From positions 51,570 through 115,569 of the forward strand of contig VXCM01001287.1 of NCBI GenBank assembly GCA_014773175.1: a stretch of DNA of 64,000 nt, written 5' to 3'. The position numbers and the translations under genes are program-made. This stretch comes from Lucifuga dentata. Taxonomy: Eukaryota > Chordata > Actinopteri > Ophidiiformes > Bythitidae. The stretch's first letter is position 1. The number at the start of each line of letters is the position of its first letter. Below, piece after piece: positions 36,934 to 47,440 of this stretch. Under the pieces are notes generated by a model that made no database searches, was not told the DNA's origin, and saw only the letters and a list, made by a program, of their open reading frames with translations.

Positions 36934-38328
36934 GAAAAATATGAAGTATTAGCATGAAGTCAAATGAAATGTAGTGAAACTCAGGGCAAGTACATGAGCA
37001 TTCTGTTTCATAAAATGCCTCTTAAAATGTTTTTGTTATATGTAAATACCTCAGGCCAATCAATTCAACATACTGTTTCATGTGAAAACCATCTTATCTG
37101 TTTTAATGACTGTTCATTTATGGTTTTTTATAGTTGTTCTTCCTACAGTATAATGTTATGAAGTTCCACTAAAATAGTCTGACAATACTGACGAGGCAAT
37201 AAAGTAATGAAAGCCTGACCAACATTTTCAGTATATCTCATAAAGGGTATATCTCGTGTTCTTACTTGCAAGGTCAGATATCACTAAAACTGACAGCTGC
37301 CACGTCCTCGGTGTTTATTTCTTCACATGACTAAGCATTAAATGACCTCTCAATGAAGAGCCTTTCTACCCAAATGTGAAAGGAGAGACTCTGAGTGTAG
37401 AGATTAAACATAGCTGGGCAAAAGGAAAGAAGTTAGAAACACTTTTTTGCTTTGTATAACTGTAAATAAAACTGCAAGAGCAAGCAGTAAATGTTTCATT
37501 TCAAAACTTAAAGGGTTGTCCACGTCCGTTTTCCAGGATTACAGTATGAGGCTATAAAACAGGAAAAGGTAAACAACACAATAGAAAATGTGGCCACTTT
37601 TGAATGTGTAACTGAAAGGATTTCTGTCCAGGAGCCTTAAAGGACCGGCCATTTTGGATGTTTGAACCTAATACATTCAATTTTCATACATGGTACGTTA
37701 CTGACAACCATTTCCCAAAGTATAAAACCGTATTTCAACTTTCCTGATATTTTGTAAAATCTCTTAATCTTTCAAACTCAAATATTCAAGTGATATACTC
37801 ACCTTAAAAATCCATGTTTCACTTGCTAATAGTTACACAGCCTTATGAAGTCACGTTCATTTAAATTTTTCGATAAATGCAGGCTTCTTTTGGGACTACA
37901 GTATATTCACCAGTGGAGACATACATTCACTCCACGCTGTTTATTGTGCTTAAACACTAAAATTCTTCAAAAAAAAAAAAAAAAANNNNNNNNNNNNNNN
38001 NNNNNNNNNNNNNNNNNNNNNNNNNNNNNNNNNNNNNNNNNNNNNNNNNNNNNNNNNNNNNNNNNNNNNNNNNNNNNNNNNNNNNNNNNNNNNNNNNNNN
38101 NNNNNNNNNNNNNNNNNNNNNNNNNNNNNNNNNNNNNNNNNNNNNNNNNNNNNNNNNNNNNNNNNNNNNNNNNNNNNNNNNNNNNNNNNNNNNNNNNNNN
38201 NNNNNNNNNNNNNNNNNNNNNNNNNNNNNNNNNNNNNNNNNNNNNNNNNNNNNNNNNNNNNNNNNNNNNNNNNNNNNNNNNNNNNNNNNNNNNNNNNNNN
38301 NNNNNNNNNNNNNNNNNNNNNNNNNNNN

Positions 38329-38363
<35 letters not shown>

Positions 38364-41300
38364 CGCCATGGCCTTCAGGACACTGGAGGATAATAGACAC
38401 AAGGGTGACAGACATTTAATGATGTCTCAAAGGAGAGACTACATGTTGCAACGGGTTTTTTCATGGTAACATTGGAATGAGGGCAGCATGGTGGATTAGT
38501 GGTTAGCCTGTCGCCTCACAGCAAGAAGGTCACAGGCTTGAATCCAACTGTGTGGATTTCTTCCAGGTGCAACTGTTTCCTCCCACAGTAAAAAAGGTTA
38601 TGTGAATTGGAAAATCTAAAACCTAGATGTGAATGTGAGTGTGAATGAGTTTGTCTGTCTCTATTTGTCAGCTCTGACAGATGGGCAACCTGTCCTGGGT
38701 GTTGTCCACGTCTCACCCAATGAATGCTGGGACAGGCCCCAGACCCCTGCAACCCCACACAGGTATATAGAATGGATGGGTGGATGTTGGTAACCAACTA
38801 GAATGCCATTTTATATTGAAAATCTCCCACAAGAGAAAGTCATAAAGCACTTATCAGCCAAGATTCTCAAAAAGTTGATTATCAACAACAGCTCATTCTG
38901 TGAGGAAAAAGACAAAATCCAAACATCAGCCTGGATTAAAGAGTATCAGCTTGACAAGCTGGTCTCATCAGGTCATAATCTTTGTATACCCAGTCCAAAA
39001 ATAACACATACTGCATCTCAGACATACATTCACTCGTTCACTCTGAATTACAAGACATTAATAAATCACTTAAAACTGCAATTTGATGTTAACAATTAAT
39101 GTATCTTTCCAATCTGCCAACCACTGCAGCTTTCTGCAGCTCAAGGGATGCTCTATATAAGTGAGCATTCATTTTGATATTTATCTTTTTAATCCAAATT
39201 ATATCAGTTACACAGCAAAAACTCAGTTTGCTATAAACTAGACAGTTGAATTCAATGATAAAGCAAAAGGTTTTCAACATCTAGGCTAGGCCAGCTTACT
39301 GCCATGAGGATATCATCCCATAGTTATCTGAGACAAATAATGCACAAAATCATCATTAAATCACATAACTCTGAATTTTTATGAGTTCAGCTCACTTGTC
39401 ATCAAGTCAAAATTAGCCACGTTACTTTCCATGCTATAATTAACTATCCCAAAGAAGTAACAAAACTCCTCCCTGCAGTAAAACCTCTGCATTATACTGA
39501 TTCTTATAAAAAATTACGTCATATACACATTATTGTAAATGACAGCTGTTTTACAACATCAAACTCATCCATAACTACACTAGGAGCATTGTTTAGTTAA
39601 CGATTACAGCCCATATTTCTTTGCCAACTTCCCAGAAAACAGCAGGTATATTATCTGATATGAATGGTACGATAAACTGAAACAAGGATTTTACACATGC
39701 AGTCAGTAGCCTGGTGTCACCTCCACACACGCTGTGGACCGTGTTCACCTTCATCCAACACAGCTATGGGTCTTATTATTAATGTAAAATGATAGCAGTA
39801 CTATAATCTATGATATACTATTCATAACAACTACTGCAGCATCCGATGATAGAGTTTTCTTTTTCTTTTTATTTTTTTTATTTTTTTTTTTAAATCATGC
39901 ACAGGTCAGAACAAGGCAAACACCAAGCCTGCCACCACAACAAAAGACAGGATATGGTGCTTGGTACAGAACAAATACTGACGTTTGCTACATTAAAGAG
40001 CTAAAAAGACTGATAAAGATGTGGCAGCTTAGATAAACACCTGGAGAATACATTAACAGAGAAGGGAGAAAGAAACAAGCAAGTAACAAGGCAAACAAAT
40101 GAGAGGGACAGCTAGACAGATAAAATGGAATAAAAAGGAAAAAAGAAGACAAGGGAAACAACGGGTCAGTATAAAGGGGAACTTAAGTGGTCAAGAATGT
40201 CACCCTGACAACTGTGAGAGCTATATCTGGATACCAACACCAAATGAAGAGAAAGTGGTTTAAAAAAAACAAAACAAATACCAATCACTCACTCTACAGG
40301 CTTTAAAATGTGGTATTTTGTTGCTGAAAAAGTAAAAGAATCTGGTTATTTGAGAGAGAACCACACTACTTAAGGTAATCTGGAGTTTAGATTAGAGTTG
40401 AATTAAATTCAACTTTATTGTCATTACACAGAGTACAGTACTGAGACAACAAAATGTAGTTTAGCATCTAACCAGACGTTTGAGCCCTTTTTGTTGGTTT
40501 AACAGTTGTTTAAGCTATTTTGAAATACTCCTTGCTGTCTTTAAGTAGCACACTGGGTTATTTTAACAATCTTTTACTGGATATTCCGTGACAACTTTAT
40601 TGAGTTTGAGCCCTTGAATAGAAAAGATGACCACAAAGGAAAAAAGATGAATAGAATAGAACAGAAAAGATGGCCACAAAGATGATTGATGCATGGTCAC
40701 ACAACGTCTGAATATGTAACTGAAATACGAGAAAAAAAAAAAAAAAAACNAAAAAAAAAAAAAAAAACACAGAACTTTAATGTTTACTAATTTACGTAAG
40801 CATGAAGTTAAAGTGTTGCTCAGCTGACTGCATCCATCCGATTACCACTTACACAACCGAAAACAAAACAAAGCCTAACAGATTTACTCACAGACTTTAA
40901 GGGTGTTGATTCTTTTTCATAAATAAAAAATTATATATAATACATATTTCTACCAAACAGATTAAACAACTTATCTGACATCTTTTTTTTTTTTTTTTTT
41001 TTAATATATATTTTTCTGTCACTATTCCTTGTAACATCATTGTTGAACTGGTCACCACTCTGCATATGCAGAATACATGGAGTCACTTGCAGTCATCACT
41101 TTGTTTTAAAGGACTGTAAGCCTATAAATGCTGTAACTACAGTTACATCATGAAGCCAACATGGAATTAATATTCCACCATGAGTGCATGATGTTACATT
41201 TGTATCCACTCCAAAAAAGTTTTTAAAATTCAGTTTAAAGCTTTAATGAGTTCCTTTCTGGGCACGAAACTGTGTTCAGGAACAACAAACTAGAAATATC

Positions 41301-43916
41301 AACACTGAACTACAGTCCATGGATAAGATTTGCTGACAGCAGCAGTGGTTAGAAAATAAACTTTCCCCTCTCATTGTCATAACTGATAATTCACAGTCAT
41401 AGATCAGTTTGATCACATGCTAAACGTGAACAAAACTGAAAATGAAATTGCCTCTGGTAATTAGAGTTCAGAATTCCACATAAAGACACGTCTCCAGCAA
41501 ATGAAACATTACCATGACTGATTCACCCAAGACTTTAAAAAACACAATCAGTCACCTAATACTTTGCACACACTGTGACACGATGTGAGTTTATTCAGTT
41601 CAGCTCTGTGCTGACATGAAAGTAGCTGCTATGGTACAACAACGCAGGTCAGAAACATGCTGCAATGCTAAAAACACCACACAAGCCTGCCAGCCACTGA
41701 ATTCATTTACAAAGTGTCCTACAGTCCATACCGTGTTGCTGCAGTAGTTATCCTGGCATGGGATGTTCTCTCTCTCCTTTAGGGTTTGCCCATCAAATTA
41801 CAAGCTCTGTGCTGTTAGTGCTGCTCCTCCAGCCGGCTACTGTCCTATGTGATGTGTGTCCTGCCGTGGGGGGGGGAGAGAGGTGGAGTTGAAGAAGGAC
41901 AGAGAGAAGGGGGAGGGCCATACAGAGAGAAGGCGTGCTTATTCATTATGGTTTGTGACTGATAAAACAGAAGAACAACTCAAAGATGATTTGCATAATT
42001 TATTATCATAGCGTGCAGCAGCTCCTTTACAGAGTGTTTTGAGTGAGCAGCAGGTAAAGATTTCCCTCTTCCTTCTGAACACACTCATTTGCATCAGTCA
42101 AATACTGTAAAACTCCAAGCTCTTTGCTATATTAGTCAAATAAAATCCATGCATATAGTTCAGTCCTTATCACAGCAACAACACCAAGTCTGTTTCCCAG
42201 CATTAGTGGTCACTGATTGACAGACAGTAATCAGTGATTGATTAATGCCGTCCCAAACTGGACAAAGCAGAATCAAACTGTTAAAGATTTTTTTTTTTTT
42301 AGTTTTTACAAAATCAATAGTCCCCTCTTTATGTTTTCTGGATGCGCTTTAGCTGTAACATTAAAACATCTGCAGCTACCTTTCTTTCAGACATTGATTT
42401 ATCTTGCATGTCTATCATTGGAAGAGATTTCTCTTGAGAGTGAGCTTGGACTACATCCTGGGTTAGATGTTTGCTTAATGGACAACCACAATGCTGGAGC
42501 ACTGTAACTATCTGAACACAAAACCCACAGAAACCACACTGTCTGTGAGCTGATATGCTTGTTAAATCTGGCTTAAAGTAATGCTGCACACAGTCATACT
42601 GTGCTGGTACATTCAAACATAAAACAAGAATGCAGCTTATCATAAAACACAAGACTATTACTATTAATTTAGGAATAAATATTTTTATTAATTATGCCTT
42701 GAGCAACATAACTATCATACTAGTGATGTTTATCCCTTTTTAAGCTCGAGCAGGACTAATATTATAGAGTGTTATCAGCAGACATAACAGGCTTTATGGT
42801 GCTGATTTTCATGGATATTTGATTTGACCTTTATTTTTTTATTTATGATTGTACAGTTAGATAGACAGTCAGGCAAGGCAGGAAAACAGACAAGACAGGC
42901 AGATACATAGACAGGGAGACAGTAGGTTGTATTGTAAGGTTAACATTTGTTTCTTAATTCATTTTAATAAGTTACCCAGACCTGTTTTTTTTTTCTTTTT
43001 TTTTTCTTTTTTTTTTTTTTTTTTTNTTTTTTTTTTTTTTTTTTTTATTCTGCCTCCATTCTGTTATCAGTTCTGCCCTACAGCTGAATGAAAATTTAGG
43101 CCACAGTGTGTTTTGCTGTGCAAAGAACGCAGTGTATAATACACACAAAGGTGCCATTCATTTCCAAACTTTTCGCGTGGGTCTGCTGACATGGTTTGTA
43201 CAGTAGCATTCTACAGTGGGCGATTGTTTTTATTTCAAGTCTGTCACCTGCAGGATTAAAGGATGAGCTAAGAAAAAGAATTCAGTTATTGCAGTCAGAA
43301 CTATTTTGACAAAAGGGTTGAAAATGAAAGGCAGAGTTTTCACTAAGACAGGCTGAACTCCATTTGTTTACAACAGCAACAAACAAACAAACAAAGAAAA
43401 GTATTGCCAAGGCTGACATTTGACCAAAGAACCTCAAACACTGAGTGCAGAAGTCTATTATTAATGTTTGAACATCATGCAAAGCCATCCTGATGCGTCA
43501 GACCAGATTAAAAATATCTGAATATCTGAAACACCACGTTTTATCAGTCGCGGCTGTTTAGTTCATTTGGAATATCAATAAACTGATGGATAAATCCAGT
43601 TCAAAACGAGTCGAAAGGTACAAAAAGACACCAAACAAGGAGATGTTTAAGATCTGAATAAACCTGCCAGCACTTCCTAACGGAGGATCCCACCCCGATG
43701 GACTACACAAACCCCCTTACAGCCGGACAGTTTGACACAAGAACAATAATATGGCGGGTCTACATTTACAAGTGTCTATGAAACGACACGACGAGGTAAA
43801 AGAGAAGAGAAACAAATGCAACTTACATGTTCTTTTGTGTTCGGTTCAAGGTCGTTAAGTTTCACCAGCAAACTTCTGCTCAGCTGTAACAGCGGCTCCT
43901 CCGGCCATGTAGTCAT
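18480..43916 (-). CDS. hap1: Huntingtin-associated protein 1 / TRAK (Milton) family adaptor
   Basis: Coiled-coil adaptor linking cargo, notably mitochondria and vesicles, to kinesin-1 and dynein-dynactin. Sixteen coding exons join with consistent phase to 878 residues, or 857 after removing a 63-base assembly duplication in exon 12. Seen in order: ELEIVSLLSEGQPSY and FGYDNEDWLHTPLLPP (HAP1_N start), VGQITKTYHDIKAVTHLLEE, the CC1-box DLELAARIGQSLL with AAxxG that in this family contacts dynein light intermediate chain, QQEEISSLLAQIVDLQ coiled coil, the Spindly-like DSLAAEIEG, then RPFFEVERERKLRALA, SYLPDRLKIVKPLEG, HQWQQLAKPNLGGILHPRPG and SSLGLLQLLQKYGISAA, all TRAK-type blocks. The name hap1 rests on position between gast and jup; by sequence alone a trak paralogue is possible. 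The first exon and N-terminus are the least certain part. Confidence 0.7.
20037..20118 (-). CDS. hap1: hap1 exon 15
   Basis: 82 nt between CCATCAG|GTGCCA and CACTAG|GTAAGA, with phases that fit both neighbours. Encodes GANLPQTSPTHTITTCQPSL and on to PPLST; THTITTCQ resembles the TFTFTTC block of TRAK proteins. Confidence 0.65.
20364..20543 (-). CDS. hap1: hap1 exon 14 (TRAK HWQQLAxPNLGGIL block)
   Basis: Acceptor AACTTCAG|GCTCAG, donor CACATG|GTATGG. Encodes SVTLHQWQQLAKPNLGGIL through VYSLNDLEEDEPDLQLSGPH. Confidence 0.8.
21022..21359 (-). CDS. hap1: hap1 exon 13 (Milton-domain part)
   Basis: Acceptor GCCTGTAG|CATTTG, donor TGGAAG|GTGAGA. Encodes GQPGTPGGQDLEAALRSLSA, SERPFFEVERERKLRALA, a Ser-rich stretch and RSYLPDRLKIVKPLE. 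Confidence 0.85.
22183..22227. repeat. (CA)n microsatellite in hap1 intron 12
   Basis: About 22 CA units just inside the intron downstream of exon 12. Confidence 0.95.
22257..22538 (-). CDS. hap1: hap1 exon 12 (contains a 63-base assembly duplication)
   Basis: Acceptor TCTGGCAG|GAACCA, donor AGCAG|GTCTGT. Encodes NHPWRVFETVKVVNKAARLR, then SPVLPGSSPISAHSSCISTP twice because of the join at N 22403, then RTSYYGSDNASLTLEDKSN. The natural exon is probably 219 nt. Confidence 0.8.
22341..22465. other. Unmerged contig overlap around N at 22403, within coding sequence
   Basis: 62 bases (22341-22402) recur exactly at 22404-22465. With the N the extra copy is 63 bases, so the frame survives and a 21-residue repeat falsely appears in hap1. 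Confidence 0.9.
22785..22996 (-). CDS. hap1: hap1 exon 11 (Spindly-like motif)
   Basis: Acceptor CCTGCAG|CTGAAG, donor GTACAA|GTAAGT. Encodes LKDLQDKYSECEDMLCEARE, KNLRNKTLPNSTVQRYTALA and PMDSLAAEIEGTFRKGL; LAAEI is the dynein-adaptor Spindly-type motif shared by HAP1 and TRAK. Confidence 0.85.
23438..23512 (-). CDS. hap1: hap1 exon 10
   Basis: 75 nt, phase 0 at both ends, between CCTCCAG|CTCACC and CAGAG|GTAAGA. Encodes LTHENEELNQHLSASRESQV plus KLKSE, coiled coil. Confidence 0.8.
23671..23715. repeat. (GT)n microsatellite in hap1 intron 9
   Basis: About 22 GT units starting 10 bases from the exon 9 donor. Confidence 0.95.
23725..23855 (-). CDS. hap1: hap1 exon 9
   Basis: Acceptor TTTCAG|CATCTG, donor ACAGGG|GTGAGG. 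Encodes SVNKQVVDLSEELARKVED and QQEEISSLLAQIVDLQARC, matching the TRAK QQEEI..LLSQIVDLQ block. Confidence 0.85.
23952..24030 (-). CDS. hap1: hap1 exon 8
   Basis: Acceptor CCTCCAG|GCCAAT, donor GCTCT|GTAAGT. Encodes ANELTSETTSYEEQEQELMM and VCVEEL, as in the TRAK TETxTYEEKEQQLV block. Confidence 0.8.
24272..24380 (-). CDS. hap1: hap1 exon 7
   Basis: Acceptor GGTTGTAG|AATGAA, donor TTGGAG|GTATGC. Encodes MKRNESCSSLSNVVHYDFLQ and QKLKGLEEENRKLRLE. Confidence 0.85.
24494..24588 (-). CDS. hap1: hap1 exon 6
   Basis: Acceptor TTTCCAG|ATTGCT, donor TCACC|GTGAGT. Encodes IAQLRHELSMRDDLLQFYAG and TEEMENAESHS. Confidence 0.85.
24699..24815 (-). CDS. hap1: hap1 exon 5 (CC1-box)
   Basis: Acceptor TTTGCAG|AAAGAG, donor GAGGAG|GTACAA, 39 codons in phase 0. 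Encodes KERDLELAARIGQSLLKQNQ then ELTARNELLDEQLE; AARIG is the AAxxG signature. Confidence 0.9.
25000..25076 (-). CDS. hap1: hap1 exon 4
   Basis: Acceptor CTCCTCAG|TGTTGT, donor GAAGAG|GTAAGA. Encodes LLSSDRVGQITKTYHDIKAV then THLLEE. Confidence 0.9.
25111..25156. repeat. (GA)n microsatellite in hap1 intron 3
   Basis: About 23 GA units close to the exon 4 acceptor. Confidence 0.95.
25433..26255. mobile_element. Tc1-like transposon remnant, family C, copy 1
   Basis: Ends are inverted: CTACAGGCCAGGAGTTTGAG on the left and, in reverse complement, CACTACAGGCCAGAAGTTTG on the right. The interior carries a Tc1-type transposase fragment on the minus strand. About 820 bp, shorter than the usual ~1.6 kb autonomous element. 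Lies in hap1 intron 3. Confidence 0.75.
25660..25881 (-). pseudogene. Tc1-type transposase fragment
   Basis: Encodes MLWGCFGGERERSGDLVQIK, SILQRHTIPSGLRI and FILQQDNNPKYSSKLCQNYI. These match the VWGCF, ILQRHAIP and LQQDNDPKHSS blocks of Tc1 transposases, including the second catalytic Asp (QQD). The N-terminal DNA-binding half and the final Glu region are not present, so it is inactive. Confidence 0.8.
26256..32797. other. hap1 intron 3, repeat-bearing
   Basis: Rest of the large intron between exons 3 and 4. It includes a retroposon-like tail (27293-27500). A minus-strand acidic open frame at 29486-29704 sits where TRAK1 has an alternative first exon, but see findings. No other exon is supported. 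Confidence 0.6.
27293..27500. repeat. Teleost interspersed repeat tail (AAGGCAAGGCAA...TTTATTTATGTAGCAC)
   Basis: The start AAGGCAAGGCAAATTTATTT with TAGCACCATTCAAACACAAA and AATTCAAAATGCTTTACA matches a very common teleost repeat, probably the 3' end of a non-LTR element. It ends in A-rich AAACAGCATTTAAAAGACAA-type units. Confidence 0.5.
32798..32986 (-). CDS. hap1: hap1 exon 3 (start of HAP1_N region)
   Basis: Acceptor at the end of a (CA)n tract (CACACAG|ACCTTT), donor TACTTCT|GTGAGT. Encodes DLCSDLPELEIVSLLSEGQ, SYTLRADTVFGYDNEDWLHT and LTREQIEETLKYF. Confidence 0.9.
33375..33540 (-). CDS. hap1: hap1 exon 2 (N-terminal region)
   Basis: Acceptor TTCTTCCTAG|CCCCCA behind a long pyrimidine tract, donor TCACTG|GTAGGT. 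Encodes PPQAHLDSQPAFSLHEGRGE and onward to CHDVSTLT in a frame that fits exon 3. The N-terminus is poorly conserved in this family, so support is splice sites and phase. Confidence 0.6.
34041..34131. repeat. Long hairpin (33-base arms, ~25-base loop)
   Basis: Left arm 34041-34073 ends CAGTGATTTCACT; right arm 34099-34131 begins AGTGAAATCACTG. Arms pair with about three mismatches. Lies in hap1 intron 1. Could be a pre-miRNA-like hairpin or a decayed palindromic MITE. Confidence 0.75.
34206..34662. mobile_element. Tc1-like remnant, family C, copy 2 (internally deleted)
   Basis: TA then CACTACAGGCCAGAAGTTTG at the left, and a degraded inverted end (GGCCTCTCCTGTA) at the right. The interior aligns with 25905-26240 of copy 1; the transposase portion is deleted. 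An insert near 34491-34550 (CAATCAATCAGTCAATCAAT, then TTATTGTCATTGTATC) is absent from copy 1. Confidence 0.7.
37637..37850. mobile_element. TTAA MITE family A, truncated copy
   Basis: Starts TTAAAGGACCGGCC and aligns with the reverse complement of the right third of the 7639-8241 element (TACTGACAACCATTTCC, TCTTTCAAACTCAAATATTC). The other end is missing before the N gap. Confidence 0.55.
37986..38328. other. Assembly gap, 343 N
   Basis: Run of N between a poly-A tract and a (GT)n tract, so the gap was probably caused by simple sequence. Confidence 1.
38481..38786 (+). repeat. Teleost SINE-like repeat
   Basis: Starts GGGCAGCATGGTGGATTAGT with GGTTAGCCTGTCGCCTCACA and a tRNA B-box-like GGCTTGAATCC, then GTGAATGTGAGTGTGAATG, and ends GAATGGATGGGTGGATG. 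This is a very common teleost dispersed repeat; another copy lies inverted at 47441-47760. Confidence 0.65.
40400..40485. repeat. Dispersed repeat tail (CAACTTTATTGTCATTACAC)
   Basis: CAACTTTATTGTCATTACAC followed by AAATGTAGTTTAGCATCTAA and CCAGACG matches a repeat end that is frequent in fish genomes. A related piece is inserted near 34491. Confidence 0.4.
43827..43916 (-). CDS. hap1: Candidate hap1 exon 1 (start codon)
   Basis: ATG at 43914-43916, then TTWPEEPLLQLSRSLLVKL and NDLEPNTKEH, ending in the good donor GAACAT|GTAAGT at phase 0, which fits exon 2. An in-frame ATG at 43958 would add 14 residues, preceded by a stop. The peptide has no recognised family match, so it might instead start another transcript; the next exon is 10.3 kb away. 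Confidence 0.5.
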
Positions 43917-43920
43917 CTTG

Positions 43921-43946
43921 AAGCAAGGCATCATGGGAAATGTAGT
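43921..43946 (-). promoter_or_regulatory. ZNF143/SBS-type promoter motif
   Basis: The minus strand reads ACTACATTTCCCATGATGCC then TTGC, very close to the known ZNF143 (Staf) site ACTACAxTTCCCAxxATGC. Such motifs mark TATA-less promoters. It ends 5 bases upstream of the hap1 candidate ATG. Confidence 0.7.
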
Positions 43947-45319
43947 TTTTAAAACCATTTATCCCTCATAAAGTTGATAGAGTCTTAAAATATGGCTTAA
44001 ACTTTTTATGATAGATTCTGTTTGTTGTTGTTATTGTTGTTGTTGTTGAATTAATTTTTGACACCGATTATGATAATATTCAATTCTGTCTTTACTTTAT
44101 GCACCTGCAGCACTTCATGCAGATGAATTGAACCTTTGTTCCCTGGCTCTTAATCTCCATGTTTTCTCCTTAATCAGCTTGTTGCTTGTTATATCTTGTG
44201 AATGATTAATTTTGTTTATTTTGTTTGGCTTCTCATAAGTTTACACAAGCCTATAAGACATCATATATGTATATAGTTGCAACAAAAGTTGTCACAAAAA
44301 TAAGAAACTAAATTATTAAAAAAAATAAATAAATAAATACTAAACTAGATATTAGAAACTCTCCCAAGCTCTACAGGTCTGCAGCAAAAACAAATTTTTC
44401 AACTCAAGTTTTCATTATCATCCATGACAGTAGCTGAGGACTATACACAGTCCTTAATTATCATAAAATTCTAATTTCAGTCTCACCATACCACCATAAC
44501 AAACAAAGATAACATACCTCCTCTGGTGCAGCAGGAAACTGACCCATTTCCATTGCTAATGCTACTGTACTAGAGCATAATTGCAAACACAAATATAAGC
44601 TATTTCTAAGTTCTGTTTTATATCAATTCTACATTATAATTATATAGATCTTTCTTTATACATGAGAATAAGGAATGAATATCGGAATTATCAAGCTGTT
44701 CTAAAACTAAAGCGGGGAAAAAAGAAAAACAAAGGAAAAACAAAACATCTCAATAGCCAATATATCTACCAGGTTTCCAGTAACTTGTCCTCTAATATAT
44801 ATATGCGAAGGTGATACACCCACATTGAGTATAGCTCTATAGCAGCGACTGGTCACATGAATCATATTTTAAGCCAGAGAAATCACATTACACTTGGGGG
44901 ATATTTTTGGTTGTGTTATGTGACACAATGAGCCTACACAGAGTGTGTGACGGGACAAACTGCTAAATGCTGGAGAAGTACTGAATGTACACAATGCCAA
45001 TTAAATAACACAAATCGGGAAGGTGCGTGGAGTAGATCTCAAAAGTTATGATTTACTTGCATATCCTATGTAAATCCCTGGCCCCTACATGGGGAACAGA
45101 GACCCTTACACCCTCATAAGACTTTATGTCTGGCTGACTGTAAAGTGTGACACTAAAAGAACATCTGTACTTGTTATTTTCAGCTCCCTCCCTCTCTGTC
45201 TTCTTCCAAAACTAATTACGCCCACATCTGACTGGGGCAAATGCTGAGCTATTTTAACCCTGAGAGCCAACCACCAAAGCCACATGAGCATGTGCACAGA
45301 AACACGCATGTTCCCCCCC

Positions 45320-45354
<35 letters not shown>

Positions 45355-46205
45355 CTGATCTGACCAGTAACAGATGCCTGAAGGCTTACTGGGACTGTGC
45401 TGAAATGAATTCTGTGTGTCTGTGTCTACCTCTAGTGGCAAACATCTGAATGAACTGAATGTTTCACTGATCATCTGCTTCAAAGGTCTGTGTTAAATTA
45501 TGACCTATCTTACTTGGATATCTTTACAACTGAGATGGCAGATAATATTTCTTATGAGGTAACATTAACTTTATGTACTGTTTGTGCCTAACCAAATTTT
45601 GAAATTTTGAACCAAAACTCCATTTTAAGTGACTTTCATGTAGTAAATTCTGTTGCAGGATTATTTGTGCCTCTGCAGGTTTGGAAAAATCTATGACCTT
45701 GGCTTTAGAAAATGTTAAACTAAAAAAAATACTAATACACTACAACTTGTTTTCATGTTTAAAGTACTTTAGCATAATTCAGTATTCATCTCCAGGTGGC
45801 AAGTTGCAGCTGTACTGTCCATTGTTCCAAAACATTCCTCAGTGGACAGGCAATCCTACAGTATCTGCATGTCTTCCATTTGAAAGCAGTCATTAATAAT
45901 TTACCATGGTCTCCATCAATCCAGTGAGTCAGTGGTCTGCTTCAGGCCGCTTCCTCTCCCAAGGACAATGGGTCCATTTCCTGTGGGGCAGAACCAGAGA
46001 AAGAGGACCAGAGAGAATGAAACAGACCAGTATTGTAAAGCAGGGACATCAGCCTGACCTTGCAATGAAAGACAGTTTCGTAAGATTTATGGTCTGTTTG
46101 CAGCATGGGAGGTCACAGGGCAAGACTGGAGTTAAATCAGCCAGTCACCAGTCTGATTTTTGATCCTATTTACAGTATTCAGTGACCTTTAAACTCTTTG
46201 AATAT

Positions 46206-46215
46206 ATAATAATAA

Positions 46216-46271
<56 letters not shown>
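46206..46271. repeat. (TAA)n microsatellite
   Basis: About 20 AAT/TAA units with one interruption. Confidence 0.95.
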
Positions 46272-46274
<3 letters not shown>

Positions 46275-47440
46275 TTAATTCATATCTGGGATCCAAAATG
46301 AACAACAGTGAGAGTGCATTTCTCCATGGAATAAACATGGTTCAGTGTCACGTGAAACGTTGGGGGAAAACAGCTCACACCACATATAAAAACAACGGCT
46401 TATTTTAGTTAGAAACAGGTGAGATTTGACATCAATGGGCCCACTTCATCAAAATGTTAATATTGCGTCGGTGGTGAAACCTAAAGACAGGTAGCTTTGA
46501 TAGAGTCAGTATCAGTCACAGTCCCATAAGAATCTCACTCTTTTAATTCCTGTCTAATATTCTAAATAAAGAGGCTGCTGTGCTCAAAACAATAGTACCA
46601 TTCATGTGACTGAGTGCCAGGCCTTTGTCTGCTATCCAGGGATATATGAGAAAGCTGGAACAAGTCACTGACATAGTGTTAACAACAACAAAAAAAGCCA
46701 AATGTTAGACAGTGAAAGAGTTTAACATGTATCACAGAATATGTGTGTGCCACTACTGAGTGTAGATTTTTTGAAGATTTAATTACAATGGTGCCGTTCT
46801 TCTTATGCAGCACCAAGGGAGAGTCTAATAAACATCAAAGCCCTCCAGCAACTCATGAAAACCAAAGTCATTTGGGCCTGAAGCTATTTTTAACAGAGGG
46901 CTGTCAGTCCAGACATTCAATTTGAAAAATATAATGGCCTATATACTCAGCAGTGGCCCAGCTTGACTTATCCCACTCTGTCCCTGCCTCTGTTAGTTTG
47001 GGAGGCCCAAATGATGACTGCTACAATGGCCACAAAGGACAACCATGACAATACACCCTGAGGCAGGATATATAAAGACTGACCTATCTGAGTCTGAGTG
47101 TGTCACAGGCAGCTACTCACCATTTCTGCTCTTTGTTACTATTTCAAACTTAGTCATCAGTGTTCATAAAAGGGCATATTTCTAGAACTGAATGAAACAA
47201 GCGAATAAAGGATCAGATTGCCTTTGTTTACTTGTCATCTTATTTTTTCATCTCTCTGGCCCATCAAGGAGGTACAAAATATTGTCATATATGTTATTCA
47301 AGCAGCTGTCCAACAGTCTTTTCTCTTACTTTCTGATTTGTCAAAAGAAGTTGTAACTAATAACATTAATAGCTGCATTTAATTTAGCTGTGTTAGTGTC
47401 AGCCCAGGGTCATTTATATTGGCTCACTGGCATGGCTTAC

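Larger units (their letters stand above)
33742..43826. other. hap1 intron 1, large and repeat-rich
   Basis: No exon with recognisable coding content is seen. Contents: a hairpin, a Tc1-like copy, a truncated family-A MITE, a 343-base N gap, a SINE-like repeat, homopolymer joins at 40750 and 43026, and a TTTATTGTCATT repeat near 40400. Confidence 0.6.

Noticed and set aside
37845..38415. Long open frames across the N gap
   Set aside because: They exist only because N codons are read as X; the flanks are poly-A and (GT)n.
38481..38560. Possible tRNA gene from the B-box-like GGCTTGAATCC
   Set aside because: No cloverleaf with paired acceptor stem; the element continues as a known dispersed repeat and recurs at 47441-47760.
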